A DNA stretch of 64,000 nt from Phocaeicola_A sp045545095 (GTDB lineage: Bacteria; Bacteroidota; Bacteroidia; Bacteroidales; Bacteroidaceae): positions 62,001 to 126,000 of the forward strand of contig JAZQAG010000033.1 of NCBI GenBank assembly GCA_045545095.1, in the 5' to 3' direction. Position 1 is the first letter of the stretch. Each line of letters opens with the position of its first letter. Shown piece by piece: positions 26,067-35,187 of this stretch. A model generated the notes under the pieces. That model did not search any database, had not been told where the DNA came from, and saw nothing but the letters and a program-made list of their open reading frames with translations. The translations under genes were made by a program, and so were the position numbers.

Positions 26067-28208
26067 ATGGAAACCTGTACCTATTTCCCGTCACTCTTCG
26101 ACGGGGTACGCAATGTGAAGAGCAGCCGGACTATGGACTGGCCGCAAGTGTATGAACTGATCCATGGCGGACAACTCAAGGTGGACACCGAGCGCCACCG
26201 CCACTTCCGCCAACAGGGGATGACCAAGGAGGCTGACCGTACCAAACACCAGTCACAGGCCATCACTCCGGCCGTACAATGCAGCGACGGACGACGTGAC
26301 GACCAGGTGGTGGGATACACGGGCGTCAGCCTGGTCGATCTGGACCACGTCCCCGACCTGCCTGCCACACTGGACCTGCTGCGCAACGACCCACACACCT
26401 TCATGCTCTACACCACCCTCTCGGGCCAGGGCATACGCATCTTTTTCCGTTATGCCTACGAGGGCGAGATGACCAAAGCCGTTTACACAAAATGTTTCCT
26501 CAAGGGGAACGAGTACTTTGCCCGTCTCACAGGGTTGCCCTACGACCGTGCCTGCAAAAATCCCTCGCGCCTGTCTGCACTGTGCCACGACGAAGGGGCC
26601 TACTTCAACCCCACAGCAGAGCCTTTCACACTGCCTGCTGAGGAGCAGCCCCCGTGTACTGCCACACCTGTCACCCGTGGCAACTACAGCCAGTTCAGCC
26701 CAAACAAACCCTCTGCAGACGGACTCATCGACAGCAAGCTCATCGCCAACATCCACCGCTCCATCGTGCGCAAGGGCATCAAGTATGTCGAGGGCAGCCG
26801 CAACCAGTACATCAGCCGTTTCGGTTACCAGCTCAACCGCCGTGGCATCCCCGAGCAGGCGGCCATCGACTGGGCCGTGCAGAAGTTCTGCGACTTCGAC
26901 GATGACGTGGCTGCCATCATCCGCTCATGCTACAACCAGGTGGAGGAACACGGGCGCGAAAAGAAAAAGGCTGCTGTACCCTCGCGCTCACGTATGGCCA
27001 CCCCCGAAGAGTTGGGCGAATTTCTCAACACACAAGCCCGTTTCCGCTACAACGAGATTTCGGGCAAGACGGAGATTGCCATGCTGAAAACGGCCAAAAA
27101 AGAGGCCGTCCCATCATCGGCCATCAGTTTCGTACCCATCACCGACCGCCACCTGAGCACCCTCTGGCGCCACTTCAACAGGGACGACCGCCACACCACC
27201 GAGGAGCAGATACACAGCCTTATACGCTCCGACTTCACACCCGCCTATAACCCCTTCAAGGAGTATTTCGAGTCCCTGCCGCCCTGGGACGGACAGACCG
27301 ACTACATCGCCCAATTGGCCGGCTACGTACACACCACCACCGACCCCGACCACTTCGCCCACTGCCTGTGCAAGTGGCTGGTGGGCATGGTGGCAGGATT
27401 CTTTGACGAGAAGGTGACCAATCAGGTGGTATTGGTCCTCATCGGCCCACAAGGATGCGGCAAGACCACCTTCTTCGAATACATGCTGCCGCCCCAACTC
27501 TACAACTACTACAGCACCAAGACCAACAGCAACCGTCTGGACAAGGACGACCGCCTGATGCTCTCCGAATATGCCCTCATCAACTTCGAGGAGCTGGAGA
27601 GTATGCGCACCTCTGAGATGAACCAGCTGAAGGCCATGATCACCATGCGCACCGTCAACGAGCGGGCACCCTACGGACGCTATATGGAGAAACGCCAGCG
27701 CATAGCCTCCTTCTGTGGCACGGGAAACACCACCCGTTTCCTCAACGACCCCACGGGCACACGCCGCTGGCTCCCCTTCGAGGTGACACATATCGACGAC
27801 CCACGCACCTATCCCTTCCCCTACGAAGGCATCTACAGCCAAGCCCTGCACCTGCTGCGCTCCGGATTCCGCTATTGGTTCAACCGCGAGGAGATGGTAC
27901 GGCAAGCTTCGCACAACGAGAAATTCGAGGTACCAAACCCCGAAGAGGAGCTCATTGCCACCTATTATCGCCGTCCATTACCTGGCGAAGTGGTCAAATT
28001 TGTCACCACATCCAACATACAGGAACGGATAAATTCAGCCATCAAAAAACCATTATCACTGGTCAAAATTGCCACCGCCATGAAGAAAATGGAGTATCCA
28101 CAGGTGCGCAAGAGGTCACTCCGCGGATTCCTTGTTTATGAGTACAGTATCGACGAACTGCGTGTAAATCAGAGCTATAAGCACACCGAAGGGCTGGACG
28201 GCCGTTAG
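26067..28208 (+). CDS. BT4734-like/VirE primase-helicase family protein
   Basis: A 713-residue protein of the type common in Bacteroides. A BT4734-like N-domain (prim-pol-like; about residues 20-170, with SLVDLDH and LSGQGIRIFFRY) is followed by a linker. Next comes a VirE-type superfamily-3 ATPase with Walker A GPQGCGKTT near 459 and Walker B ALINFEELE near 502, and then a DUF3874-like tail. Such proteins are thought to be DNA primase-helicases of mobile or phage origin; the biological role here is unknown. An in-frame ATG at 25992 would add 25 unlike residues. The gene is GC-rich relative to what follows. Its 3' end lies in a long inverted repeat whose other arm is a second copy of the same tail. 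Confidence 0.82.
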   Translation: METCTYFPSLFDGVRNVKSSRTMDWPQVYELIHGGQLKVDTERHRHFRQQGMTKEADRTKHQSQAITPAVQCSDGRRDDQVVGYTGVSLVDLDHVPDLPATLDLLRNDPHTFMLYTTLSGQGIRIFFRYAYEGEMTKAVYTKCFLKGNEYFARLTGLPYDRACKNPSRLSALCHDEGAYFNPTAEPFTLPAEEQPPCTATPVTRGNYSQFSPNKPSADGLIDSKLIANIHRSIVRKGIKYVEGSRNQYISRFGYQLNRRGIPEQAAIDWAVQKFCDFDDDVAAIIRSCYNQVEEHGREKKKAAVPSRSRMATPEELGEFLNTQARFRYNEISGKTEIAMLKTAKKEAVPSSAISFVPITDRHLSTLWRHFNRDDRHTTEEQIHSLIRSDFTPAYNPFKEYFESLPPWDGQTDYIAQLAGYVHTTTDPDHFAHCLCKWLVGMVAGFFDEKVTNQVVLVLIGPQGCGKTTFFEYMLPPQLYNYYSTKTNSNRLDKDDRLMLSEYALINFEELESMRTSEMNQLKAMITMRTVNERAPYGRYMEKRQRIASFCGTGNTTRFLNDPTGTRRWLPFEVTHIDDPRTYPFPYEGIYSQALHLLRSGFRYWFNREEMVRQASHNEKFEVPNPEEELIATYYRRPLPGEVVKFVTTSNIQERINSAIKKPLSLVKIATAMKKMEYPQVRKRSLRGFLVYEYSIDELRVNQSYKHTEGLDGR

Positions 28209-28386
28209 ACCGACATGCCGGGTTGCCGGGTTGCCAGGTTATTTGTATAACTTTCGCGCACATTTGTGGTAATATGGTCGAAATTAGTCATCGCATCTAA
28301 TTATTTCGACCATATTACCACTTTTTTATATAGGAGTCTTACAACAACCTGGCAACCCGGCAACCCGGCATGTCGGTCTAACGGCC
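28200..28386. repeat. Perfect 41-bp inverted repeat with nested 19-bp palindrome
   Basis: Outer arms 28200-28240 and 28346-28386 are exact reverse complements and include GGTTGCCG octamer repeats. Inner arms 28266-28284 and 28303-28321 (GTGGTAATATGGTCGAAAT and its complement) are also perfect, around an 18-base loop. TTTTTT follows the inner hairpin on the plus strand, so it can act as a terminator for the VirE gene. The outer homology continues, imperfectly, for about 230 further bases on each side. Confidence 0.92.
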
Positions 28387-28611
28387 GTTCAGCCCTTCGG
28401 TGTGCTTATGGCTCTGATTTACACGTAGTTCTTTGCCGCTGTACTCATATGCAGGGAATCTGCAGAGTGGTCCCTTGCGCATCTGTGGGTACTCCATTTC
28501 CTTCATGGAGATGGCCATTTTGACCAGTGAAAATGGCTTTTTGATGGCTGAATTTATACGTTCCCGTATGTTGGATATGGTGACAAATTCGACCACTTTG
28601 CCAGATAATCT
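28378..28611 (-). pseudogene. Inverted fragment of the VirE-like gene (C-terminal tail only)
   Basis: About 77 codons ending in a TAG, roughly three-quarters identical to the last 72 residues of the VirE-like protein (shared: RINSAIKKP, SLVK, MEYPQ, LRVNQS.KHTEGL.GR). There is no natural start; homology fades three codons after the flavodiiron stop. The fragment is in the same reading frame as that gene, so read-through would fuse them. It is the remnant of a second VirE-like gene or an inverted partial duplication. Confidence 0.85.
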
Positions 28612-28617
28612 CCAACC

Positions 28618-29784
28618 TTAAACTAACATGGCTTCGGCCAATGCCTCCATGGCGGGAAGGTCGGTTCGCTTCATTCGCGAACGGATAGTGACAATAGGTT
28701 CCACTATCTCGATTTCCTTCATTTGTTCCAACATCGAGGTCATTACCTTAGCGGCACAAGGTGCCCATGAGCCATTCTCGATGATGCCTACACGGCGTTT
28801 CTGGTAAGCTTTCAGCTTGAGGTGGTGCAGGAAATCGTGCATCGGGGGGAACACATCGGCATCGTATGAAGCGGCAGCAACTATCAGTTTGCCCATACGG
28901 AACGCATCTTCTACGGCCTTGGCCATATCATCGCGGCTGAGGTCGGCAACAGAGACCTTTGGAACGCCTTTCTCGCGAAGTAACTCGGCCATTTTATGGG
29001 CAACTTCGGCCGTACCTCCATAGATGGATGCATGAGCAATGAAAACGCCATCCTCATCTTCTGCACGGTATTTGCTCCATGTGTCATACAATCCGATGTA
29101 GTAACTCAGTTTTTCTTTCAGGATTGGCCCATGTAAAGGGCAGATACAGGCGATGTCGAGAGTAGCTAACTTTTTCAGAAGAACTTGTACCTGTGCTCCG
29201 TATTTTCCACAGATATTGAAGTAATATCTGCGAGCTTCGCAAGCCCATTCCTCATCATGAGCTAAGGCTCCGAACTTACCGAAGGCATCAGCAGAAAATA
29301 CAACTTTGTCCGTTTGGTCGTAGGTGACCATCACCTCTGGCCAATGTACCATAGGAGCCATGAAAAATTGTAGGGTGTGTTTGCCCAAGTTCAAGGTTTC
29401 ACCTTCCTTCACAATTATGGTGCGTCCCTCGAAATCGGTATCTTCAAAGAATTGGGGCAGCATCTGTATGGCACGTGCCGAAGCTACAACTTTCAGCGTA
29501 GGGAATTTTTCCAATGCAGCAGCTATGTTTCCGGCGTGGTCAGGCTCCATATGTTGCACTACCAGATAATCAGGCGTACGGCCATTCAAGGCAATATTAA
29601 GATTGTTCCACCAATCTTTGCTTTTGCGTAAATCGACAGTATCCATAATGGCAACCTTTTCATCCCAGATTAAATAGGAATTATAAGAGATGCCATTTGG
29701 AACTATATACTGACTTTCAAAGAGGTCAATATCGGTGTCGTCAACACCGATATATCTGATTGTTTGGGTTACGTTGAATATCAT
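28618..29784 (-). CDS. Flavodiiron protein (FprA-type oxygen/NO reductase)
   Basis: A 388-residue A-type flavoprotein. The N-terminal metallo-beta-lactamase domain carries the diiron ligands H78-x-E80-x-D82-H83 (HMEPDH), HW near 147 and D in FSADAFG. The C-terminal flavodoxin domain binds FMN (IAHASIYGGTAE). It reduces O2 to water, or NO to N2O, using electrons from a rubredoxin-type donor, which helps an anaerobe survive brief oxygen exposure. The length is slightly short compared with family members near 400. The gene begins 29 bases after typA, so it is probably co-transcribed. Its stop is followed at once by the VirE tail fragment. Confidence 0.93.
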   Translation of the reverse strand: MIFNVTQTIRYIGVDDTDIDLFESQYIVPNGISYNSYLIWDEKVAIMDTVDLRKSKDWWNNLNIALNGRTPDYLVVQHMEPDHAGNIAAALEKFPTLKVVASARAIQMLPQFFEDTDFEGRTIIVKEGETLNLGKHTLQFFMAPMVHWPEVMVTYDQTDKVVFSADAFGKFGALAHDEEWACEARRYYFNICGKYGAQVQVLLKKLATLDIACICPLHGPILKEKLSYYIGLYDTWSKYRAEDEDGVFIAHASIYGGTAEVAHKMAELLREKGVPKVSVADLSRDDMAKAVEDAFRMGKLIVAAASYDADVFPPMHDFLHHLKLKAYQKRRVGIIENGSWAPCAAKVMTSMLEQMKEIEIVEPIVTIRSRMKRTDLPAMEALAEAMLV

Positions 29785-29813
29785 AATTTTTTTTATGATA
29801 CAACGATTATGGT

Positions 29814-31613
29814 TTATTGCTTGTTCGCGCGTTTGCGCTCTAATTCGTCGAGAATAATCTTGCGCATGCGCATGCTTTTGGGAGTAATCTCTACGTATTC
29901 ATCTTCCTTGATGTATTCCAAAGCCTCTTCGAGTGAGAAGACAATGGGAGGAACGATGCGTGCTTTATCGTCAGAACCGCTGGCGCGCATGTTTGTCAAT
30001 TTCTTACTCTTGGTGACATTGATGACCAGGTCGTTGTCGTGCGCATGTTCGCCTACCACTTGTCCGGCATAGACCTCTTCTTGAGGGAAAATAAAGAACT
30101 TACCGCGATCTTGTAGCTTGTCTATGGCATAGGCAAAAGCTGTGCCTGTCTCCATGGCAATCATCGAACCGTTGGTGCGGCGCTCAATGTCACCTTTGTA
30201 GGGTTGGTATTCCTTGAAACGGTGTGCCATGATAGCCTCTCCGGCTGATGCGGTCAGCACATTGGTGCGCAGGCCGATGATACCCCTTGAGGGAATGTTG
30301 AACTCAATGTTTACACGGTCACCGGCTGTTTCCATAGAGGTCAGTTCGCCTTTACGGCGGGTCACCATATCAATCATTTTGCTGGCATATTCTTCGGGTA
30401 CGCTGATGGTCAGTTCTTCGATAGGTTCGCAACGTTGGTCGTTGATGGTCTTGTATATAACCTGCGGTTGGCCTACTTGCAATTCGTATCCTTCGCGGCG
30501 CATAGTTTCAATGAGGACTGAAAGGTGCAATACGCCACGTCCGAACACCGTCCACTTGTCTGTCGTTTCATCTTTTTGTACGCGCAATGCCAGATTCTTG
30601 TCCAGCTCTTTCATCAGACGGTCATGGATATGGCGGCTGGTGACAAACTTGCCTTCTTTGCCGAAAAAGGGAGAATCATTGATGGTGAAGACCATACTCA
30701 TGGTAGGCTCGTCGATGGCAATGGTAGGCAATGGTTCAGGATTTTCGAAATCGCAGATGGTGTCTCCGATTTCAAATGCTTCCAATCCCACGATGGCGCA
30801 GATATCACCTGAACTGACACTCTCTACCCGCTTGCGTCCCAAGCCTTCGAATGTATGCAGTTCTTTTATCTTTGCACGTGTTTGGCTACCGTCACGGTGT
30901 GAGAGCGTGACGTTCATACCTTCAGTCAGTGTGCCACGGTGTACACGTCCCACAGCGATTCGTCCTGTATATGAAGAGTAATCAAGGGATGTGATGAGCA
31001 TCTGGGGTGTACCTTCCAATCTTTTGGGGGCAGGAATGTGTTCGATAATCTGGTCGAGCAGATAATTGATGTCTTCCGTCGGAGTTTTCCAGTCTTCGGC
31101 CATCCAATAGTTTTTTGCTGAACCATATACAACAGGGAAGTCCAATTGGTCTTCCGTAGCATTGAGGCTGAACATCAAATCGAATACCATCTCATACACC
31201 TCTTCGGGGCGGCAATTTGGCTTGTCCACCTTGTTTACCACCACGATGGGCTTCAAACCAATTTGCAATGCCTTCTGCAATACGAAGCGGGTCTGGGGCA
31301 TTGGCCCTTCGAATGCATCTACCAATAGAATGCATCCATCGGCCATGTTCAGTACACGCTCTACTTCGCCACCGAAGTCGCTGTGTCCCGGGGTATCAAT
31401 GATGTTGATTTTTGTATCCTTATATATGATAGAGACATTCTTTGATAGAATGGTTATTCCTCGTTCGCGTTCGAGGTCGTTGTTATCCAATACCAGTTCG
31501 CCGTTTGTCTGGTCACCACGGAATAAATGGCCGGCGAGCATCATCTTGTCAACCAACGTGGTTTTTCCGTGGTCAACGTGCGCAATAATTGCAATGTTTC
31601 TAATGTCTTGCAT
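29814..31613 (-). CDS. typA: Ribosome-associated GTPase BipA/TypA
   Basis: A 599-residue translational GTPase that resembles EF-G and helps 50S assembly and stress adaptation. It has the G1 motif AHVDHGKTTL at residues 11-20, the switch II DTPGHSDFGGEVERV, NKVDKP, and BipA-specific C-terminal segments (PSRGIIGLR, RTNGSMIAMETG). The length is typical. A TAACTTTG -7 box lies at 31654-31647. The flavodiiron gene follows in the same direction. Confidence 0.97.
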   Translation of the reverse strand: MQDIRNIAIIAHVDHGKTTLVDKMMLAGHLFRGDQTNGELVLDNNDLERERGITILSKNVSIIYKDTKINIIDTPGHSDFGGEVERVLNMADGCILLVDAFEGPMPQTRFVLQKALQIGLKPIVVVNKVDKPNCRPEEVYEMVFDLMFSLNATEDQLDFPVVYGSAKNYWMAEDWKTPTEDINYLLDQIIEHIPAPKRLEGTPQMLITSLDYSSYTGRIAVGRVHRGTLTEGMNVTLSHRDGSQTRAKIKELHTFEGLGRKRVESVSSGDICAIVGLEAFEIGDTICDFENPEPLPTIAIDEPTMSMVFTINDSPFFGKEGKFVTSRHIHDRLMKELDKNLALRVQKDETTDKWTVFGRGVLHLSVLIETMRREGYELQVGQPQVIYKTINDQRCEPIEELTISVPEEYASKMIDMVTRRKGELTSMETAGDRVNIEFNIPSRGIIGLRTNVLTASAGEAIMAHRFKEYQPYKGDIERRTNGSMIAMETGTAFAYAIDKLQDRGKFFIFPQEEVYAGQVVGEHAHDNDLVINVTKSKKLTNMRASGSDDKARIVPPIVFSLEEALEYIKEDEYVEITPKSMRMRKIILDELERKRANKQ

Positions 31614-31847
31614 ACTCGTTCTTTTGTCTTTTTACCAAAAACGGGGCAAAGTTACAGAAAAACACCGAAATATTCAACGGAAAGCGCCATAAACGTACAT
31701 TGTATGCGGGTGTTCTTTTCTTGAAAACCTTTTAAATCCGTTAAATGGATAATGAATTTGTCCATTTGTCGGGCCTATTGTTTCTTTTTTATAAAAAGAT
31801 AAATCTAAAGGAATAGCAGAAACATAAAAGTGATATCGGGAAGGAAC

Positions 31848-32519
31848 CTATTTTCTGCCGAAATCAGCGGGTACTTCACCCCATCGAGTGGTCTCCCACT
31901 TGAGAATGGGTGTAGTATAGCTATTTTCTTTCAACCATTTTTCAGCACGTTCTATGAGTTGGTAAAGTTCTTCGGTACGTGCATTGCGCTCTAATTTTGT
32001 TTTGCACTTTTTCTGCTTGACCCACAAAATGGCATTACGGCTATCGGAATAGATGGGCATGTCGAGACCTTTTTGTTTCAACAGAGCCAAGGCATGGACT
32101 ATGGCCAGAAACTCTCCGATATTGTTGGTGCCATGCATGGGACCAAAATGAAAGATGACTTGTCCGGTGCGTAGATATACCCCCCGATATTCCATAGGGC
32201 CAGGATTACCACTACAAGCTGCATCTACGGCCAATGCTTCTGCATGGACTTCCAAAGGGAGGGGGAGTACAGTGTCTGTACGGTTAGTGGGTGGGTTGGT
32301 CATCTGCAACTTGTCATTCTGACCATGTGCCTCTTTCTTCGCGCGCGCGATATATATATAAGGTGAAGAATTGTAGGCCTTCTCTGCTTCTTCGCGTGTG
32401 GGAAATCCTTTGTAGATAGCTCCTTCGCACCCGTTGACTTGTGCTTTACACTCTGTCCATGATGTATAGATGCCTGGAGTGACTCCGTGCCAAACGACGT
32501 AGAATTTGTTTTTGGTCAT
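31848..32519 (-). CDS. rnhA: Ribonuclease HI with N-terminal hybrid-binding (viroplasmin) domain
   Basis: A 223-residue protein. Residues 1-45 (YVVWHGVTPGIYTSWTEC, FPTREEAEKAY) form the RNA/DNA-hybrid-binding domain. A linker follows, then RNase H with acidic residues in DAACSGNPGP, GEFLAIVHAL, YSDSRNAI and the terminal WGEVPADFGRK. It cuts the RNA strand of RNA-DNA hybrids. I chose the ATG at 32519 because MTKNKFYVVWHGV is the family start. An earlier in-frame start at 32627 would translate the AATGTG repeat array. A run of alternating GC then AT dinucleotides lies in the linker. It is downstream of argS. Confidence 0.92.
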   Translation of the reverse strand: MTKNKFYVVWHGVTPGIYTSWTECKAQVNGCEGAIYKGFPTREEAEKAYNSSPYIYIARAKKEAHGQNDKLQMTNPPTNRTDTVLPLPLEVHAEALAVDAACSGNPGPMEYRGVYLRTGQVIFHFGPMHGTNNIGEFLAIVHALALLKQKGLDMPIYSDSRNAILWVKQKKCKTKLERNARTEELYQLIERAEKWLKENSYTTPILKWETTRWGEVPADFGRK

Positions 32520-32526
32520 GTGGTTT

Positions 32527-32633
32527 GTCAATGTGCTAATGTGTTCAATGTGCCAATGTGTTAATGTGGACATATGCTGGTGTGTAGTAAGTGTGTAAAC
32601 ATATTCTACATTAGCACATTGGCACATTATTTA
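32527..32633. repeat. Inverted octamer-array element between argS and rnhA
   Basis: CAATGTGC/TAATGTGT units (about five, 32527-32570) face CATTAGCA/CATTGGCA units (32606-32630), with a 13-base perfect match CAATGTGCTAATG and its complement. The right array touches the argS stop codon (32631-32633) and the left array ends about 8 bases before the rnhA start. The architecture matches the ilv-region arrays, but the unit is different. Confidence 0.78.
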
Positions 32634-34448
32634 CATTCTTTCAGGAACCTCAATGCCTAATAATCCCATGCCGAGACGGACAATCTTGGCGACATTTTCG
32701 GAAAGGGCAAGGCGGAATACCTTAAGAGACTCGTTCTCTTCACGCAGGATGCTGAAATCATGATAGAATTGGTTGTATTCCTTTACCAAGTCATAGCAAT
32801 AATTGGCAATGCCTGAAGGACTGTAGGTTGTGCCGGCCTCCTTTACTACGGCAGAGAAATCGGCAAGCATTTGGATAAGGCCCTCTTCTTTCTCGCTCAG
32901 TTGGATACCTGTGGGTAGGGTAGCGGGAATGGTGATGCCTGTCTCTTTGGCCTTGCGAAGCACCGACTGGATACGTGCGTAAGTATATTGGATGAAGGGT
33001 CCTGTATTGCCATTAAAGTCAATGGACTCCTTGGGGTTGAAAGTCATGTTCTTTCGGGCATCTACCTTGAGGATAAAATACTTGAGGGCGCCAAGTCCTA
33101 CGATACGGGCAATATTGTCAGCCTCTTCTTGGGAAAGTCCGTCCAATTTGCCTAACTCTTGGCTGGTTTCCTTAGCGGTACCTATCATCTCGGCCATCAG
33201 GTCGTCAGCATCCACAACGGTACCTTCGCGACTCTTCATCTTGCCTTCGGGCAATTCTACCATACCGTAAGAGAAGTGTACGAGTCCCTTGCCCCATTCG
33301 AAACCGAGTTTGTCGAGCAGGATGGACAGTACTTGGAAATGGTAATTCTGTTCGTTTCCTACAACGTAAATCATCTTGTCGATAGGATAATCTGCAAAGC
33401 GAAGCTTGGCTGTACCTATATCCTGAGTCATATAGACGGATGTGCCGTCGGCACGGAGCAGAAGTTTGTGGTCGAGTCCTTCACCGGTAAGGTCGGCCCA
33501 TACGGATCCATCATCCTTACGATAGAAGAATTTTTTCTCCAATCCTTCCAAAACTTTTTCCTTACCTTCGAGATATGTATCCGATTCATAGTATATCTTG
33601 TCGAAGGAGACACCCATCATCTTGTAGGTCTCGTCAAATCCGGCATAAACCCAATCGTTCATGCGTTTCCAAAGACCACGTACTTCGGGGTCGCCAGCTT
33701 CCCACTTCACCAACATCTCACGGGCTTCCTTCATCAATGGGCTTTCGGCTTCTGCTTTGGTCTTGGCTTCTTCTTCATTCAGGCCTTCGGCGGTGTACTT
33801 GGCCATCAGTTCTTTAATTTCGGCCTTGTAGTGTTTGTCAAAAGCTACATAGTAGTCCCCAATCAGGTGGTCTCCCTTCTTGCCTGATGATTCAGGAGTT
33901 TCTCCTTCTCCATATTTCAACCATGCCAACATGCTTTTGCAGATATGGATACCACGGTCGTTGACGATGTTGGTCTTTACCACACGGTTTCCGTTGGCCG
34001 CAACAATGTTGGCCAAGGCATTACCCAACAGATTGTTGCGCACATGTCCTAAGTGAAGAGGTTTGTTGGTATTGGGTGAAGAGTATTCAATCATGACTAA
34101 AGGTGAAGACTCTGTGGCTTGGGTAAGACCGTATTGAGCGGTAGCGTGTATGCCGTTCAACAATTCAATCCAGCAATCGGAAGAGATGGTGAGGTTGAGG
34201 AACCCTTTGATGACATTGTAAGCGGAGATAGCCGGACAGTTGGCTTTAAGGTATTCACCTACCTCGGTAGCTGTTTGCTCGGGGCTTTTGCGTGACATTT
34301 TCAGGAAAGGGAATACGACGAGGGTCAGATGTCCTTCAAACTCTTTTTTAGTCTTCTGCAATTGAATTTGTGTAGCAGCAACCTCTTGTCCGTAGAGGCT
34401 TTTTATTCCGTCTGTTACGGAAGAAATGATTTTTGCTTCGATAGTCAT
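32631..34448 (-). CDS. argS: Arginyl-tRNA synthetase
   Basis: A 605-residue class I synthetase that charges tRNA-Arg. It has the N-terminal Add-1 domain, the HIGH-type motif SSPNTNKPLHLGHVRNN near residue 125, the KMKSREGT variant of KMSKS, and the C-terminal helical DALR anticodon-binding domain ending IEVPERM. I chose the ATG at 34448 (MTIEAKIISSVTDG), which matches other ArgS proteins. The frame continues upstream to 34544, but that part crosses the promoter. A full promoter match lies at 34584-34553. Confidence 0.96.
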   Translation of the reverse strand: MTIEAKIISSVTDGIKSLYGQEVAATQIQLQKTKKEFEGHLTLVVFPFLKMSRKSPEQTATEVGEYLKANCPAISAYNVIKGFLNLTISSDCWIELLNGIHATAQYGLTQATESSPLVMIEYSSPNTNKPLHLGHVRNNLLGNALANIVAANGNRVVKTNIVNDRGIHICKSMLAWLKYGEGETPESSGKKGDHLIGDYYVAFDKHYKAEIKELMAKYTAEGLNEEEAKTKAEAESPLMKEAREMLVKWEAGDPEVRGLWKRMNDWVYAGFDETYKMMGVSFDKIYYESDTYLEGKEKVLEGLEKKFFYRKDDGSVWADLTGEGLDHKLLLRADGTSVYMTQDIGTAKLRFADYPIDKMIYVVGNEQNYHFQVLSILLDKLGFEWGKGLVHFSYGMVELPEGKMKSREGTVVDADDLMAEMIGTAKETSQELGKLDGLSQEEADNIARIVGLGALKYFILKVDARKNMTFNPKESIDFNGNTGPFIQYTYARIQSVLRKAKETGITIPATLPTGIQLSEKEEGLIQMLADFSAVVKEAGTTYSPSGIANYCYDLVKEYNQFYHDFSILREENESLKVFRLALSENVAKIVRLGMGLLGIEVPERM

Positions 34449-34552
34449 GTTCTTATATATAAATCTATAATATCTGCAAAGTAAATGGATGCCAGAATGA
34501 ATATAAAATGAGAACTCATCCTTTCTTTTATGCTTGATTTGCAATCAAGTGG

Positions 34553-34584
34553 CAAAATTACAATAAAAAAAAGAGATGCACAAA
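34553..34584 (-). promoter_or_regulatory. argS promoter, partly inside the HU terminator
   Basis: On the minus strand, TTTG at 34584-34581 and TAATTTTG at 34560-34553 are separated by 20 bases. The -33 element falls in the loop of the HU terminator hairpin. A palindrome (CTTGATT/AATCAAG, 34533-34549) lies at the expected transcription start and could be an operator or 5' hairpin. Confidence 0.55.
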
Positions 34585-34602
34585 CGTGTGCATCTCTTTT
34601 TA
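34566..34602 (-). terminator. Rho-independent terminator of the HU gene
   Basis: AAAGAGATGCACA and TGTGCATCTCTTT form a perfect stem of at least 12 bp (34571-34582 with 34587-34598) around an AACG loop. It has poly-A on one side and poly-T on the other. It lies 22 bases after the HU stop. Confidence 0.9.
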
Positions 34603-34623
34603 AATCTCAAAGGCGATAAGTTC

Positions 34624-34896
34624 TTATTTTACGGCGTCGGCCAACTCTGCACCGGGTTTGAACTTGGCAACCTTCTTGGCAGCGATGGTGATAGACTGCT
34701 TAGTAGCTGGGTTAATACCAGTTCTCTCACCTCTTTCTGATACCATGAAAGTACCGAAACCAACGAGGGCAACTTTGTCACCCTTCTGCAAAGCCTCTGT
34801 GATAGATGCAACAACAGCATCAATGGCCTTCTTTGAATCAACCTTGCTCAAGCCAGACTTTTCGGCAACAGCATTGATAAGTTCTGCTTTATTCAT
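34624..34896 (-). CDS. HU-family DNA-binding protein
   Basis: A 90-residue histone-like protein that bends and compacts DNA as a dimer. MNKAELINAVAEKSGLSKVD, the VGFGTF strand and the RTGINPATKQ DNA-clasping arm are typical of HU/IHF. The length is exactly that of HU. It is monocistronic: it has its own full promoter upstream and a strong terminator downstream. Whether it is the main HU or one of several paralogues cannot be told from this window. Confidence 0.96.
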   Translation of the reverse strand: MNKAELINAVAEKSGLSKVDSKKAIDAVVASITEALQKGDKVALVGFGTFMVSERGERTGINPATKQSITIAAKKVAKFKPGAELADAVK

Positions 34897-34955
34897 ACGA
34901 ATTGAAATGATTAATTAATTATATGTAACTCAAAAAGTTTCACGGAAATTTTGTA

Positions 34956-34986
34956 CAAATATAGAGCAAGAAAATCACATTACAAA
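34956..34986 (-). promoter_or_regulatory. HU gene promoter
   Basis: TTTG at 34986-34983, then 19 bases, then TATATTTG at 34963-34956 on the minus strand. This is a complete consensus match that places the transcript start about 50 bases upstream of the ATG. Confidence 0.75.
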
Positions 34987-35187
34987 CTTTTTGGAAAAAA
35001 AAATGCAAGAAAAAGAAAAAAAACATGTAAATAGTGTTCTATAACAGTTTTCTGATAGCTTATTTATAGGTAGATGCTGCGAATAGTGGTGTAGGTAAAG
35101 AATGAAAAAAATATAAGAGAGGGCGCTTTTCGCAGGTTATACGGAATTAATTTGTACATTTGCACCCTGATTTAATGGGATAAGATT

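Noticed and set aside
28200..28386. Inverted repeat considered as an invertible DNA switch (shufflon or promoter inversion)
   Set aside because: No invertase or recombinase lies in the window, the central segment carries no promoter match, and inverting it would change neither reading frame. I kept it as a repeat/terminator observation only.
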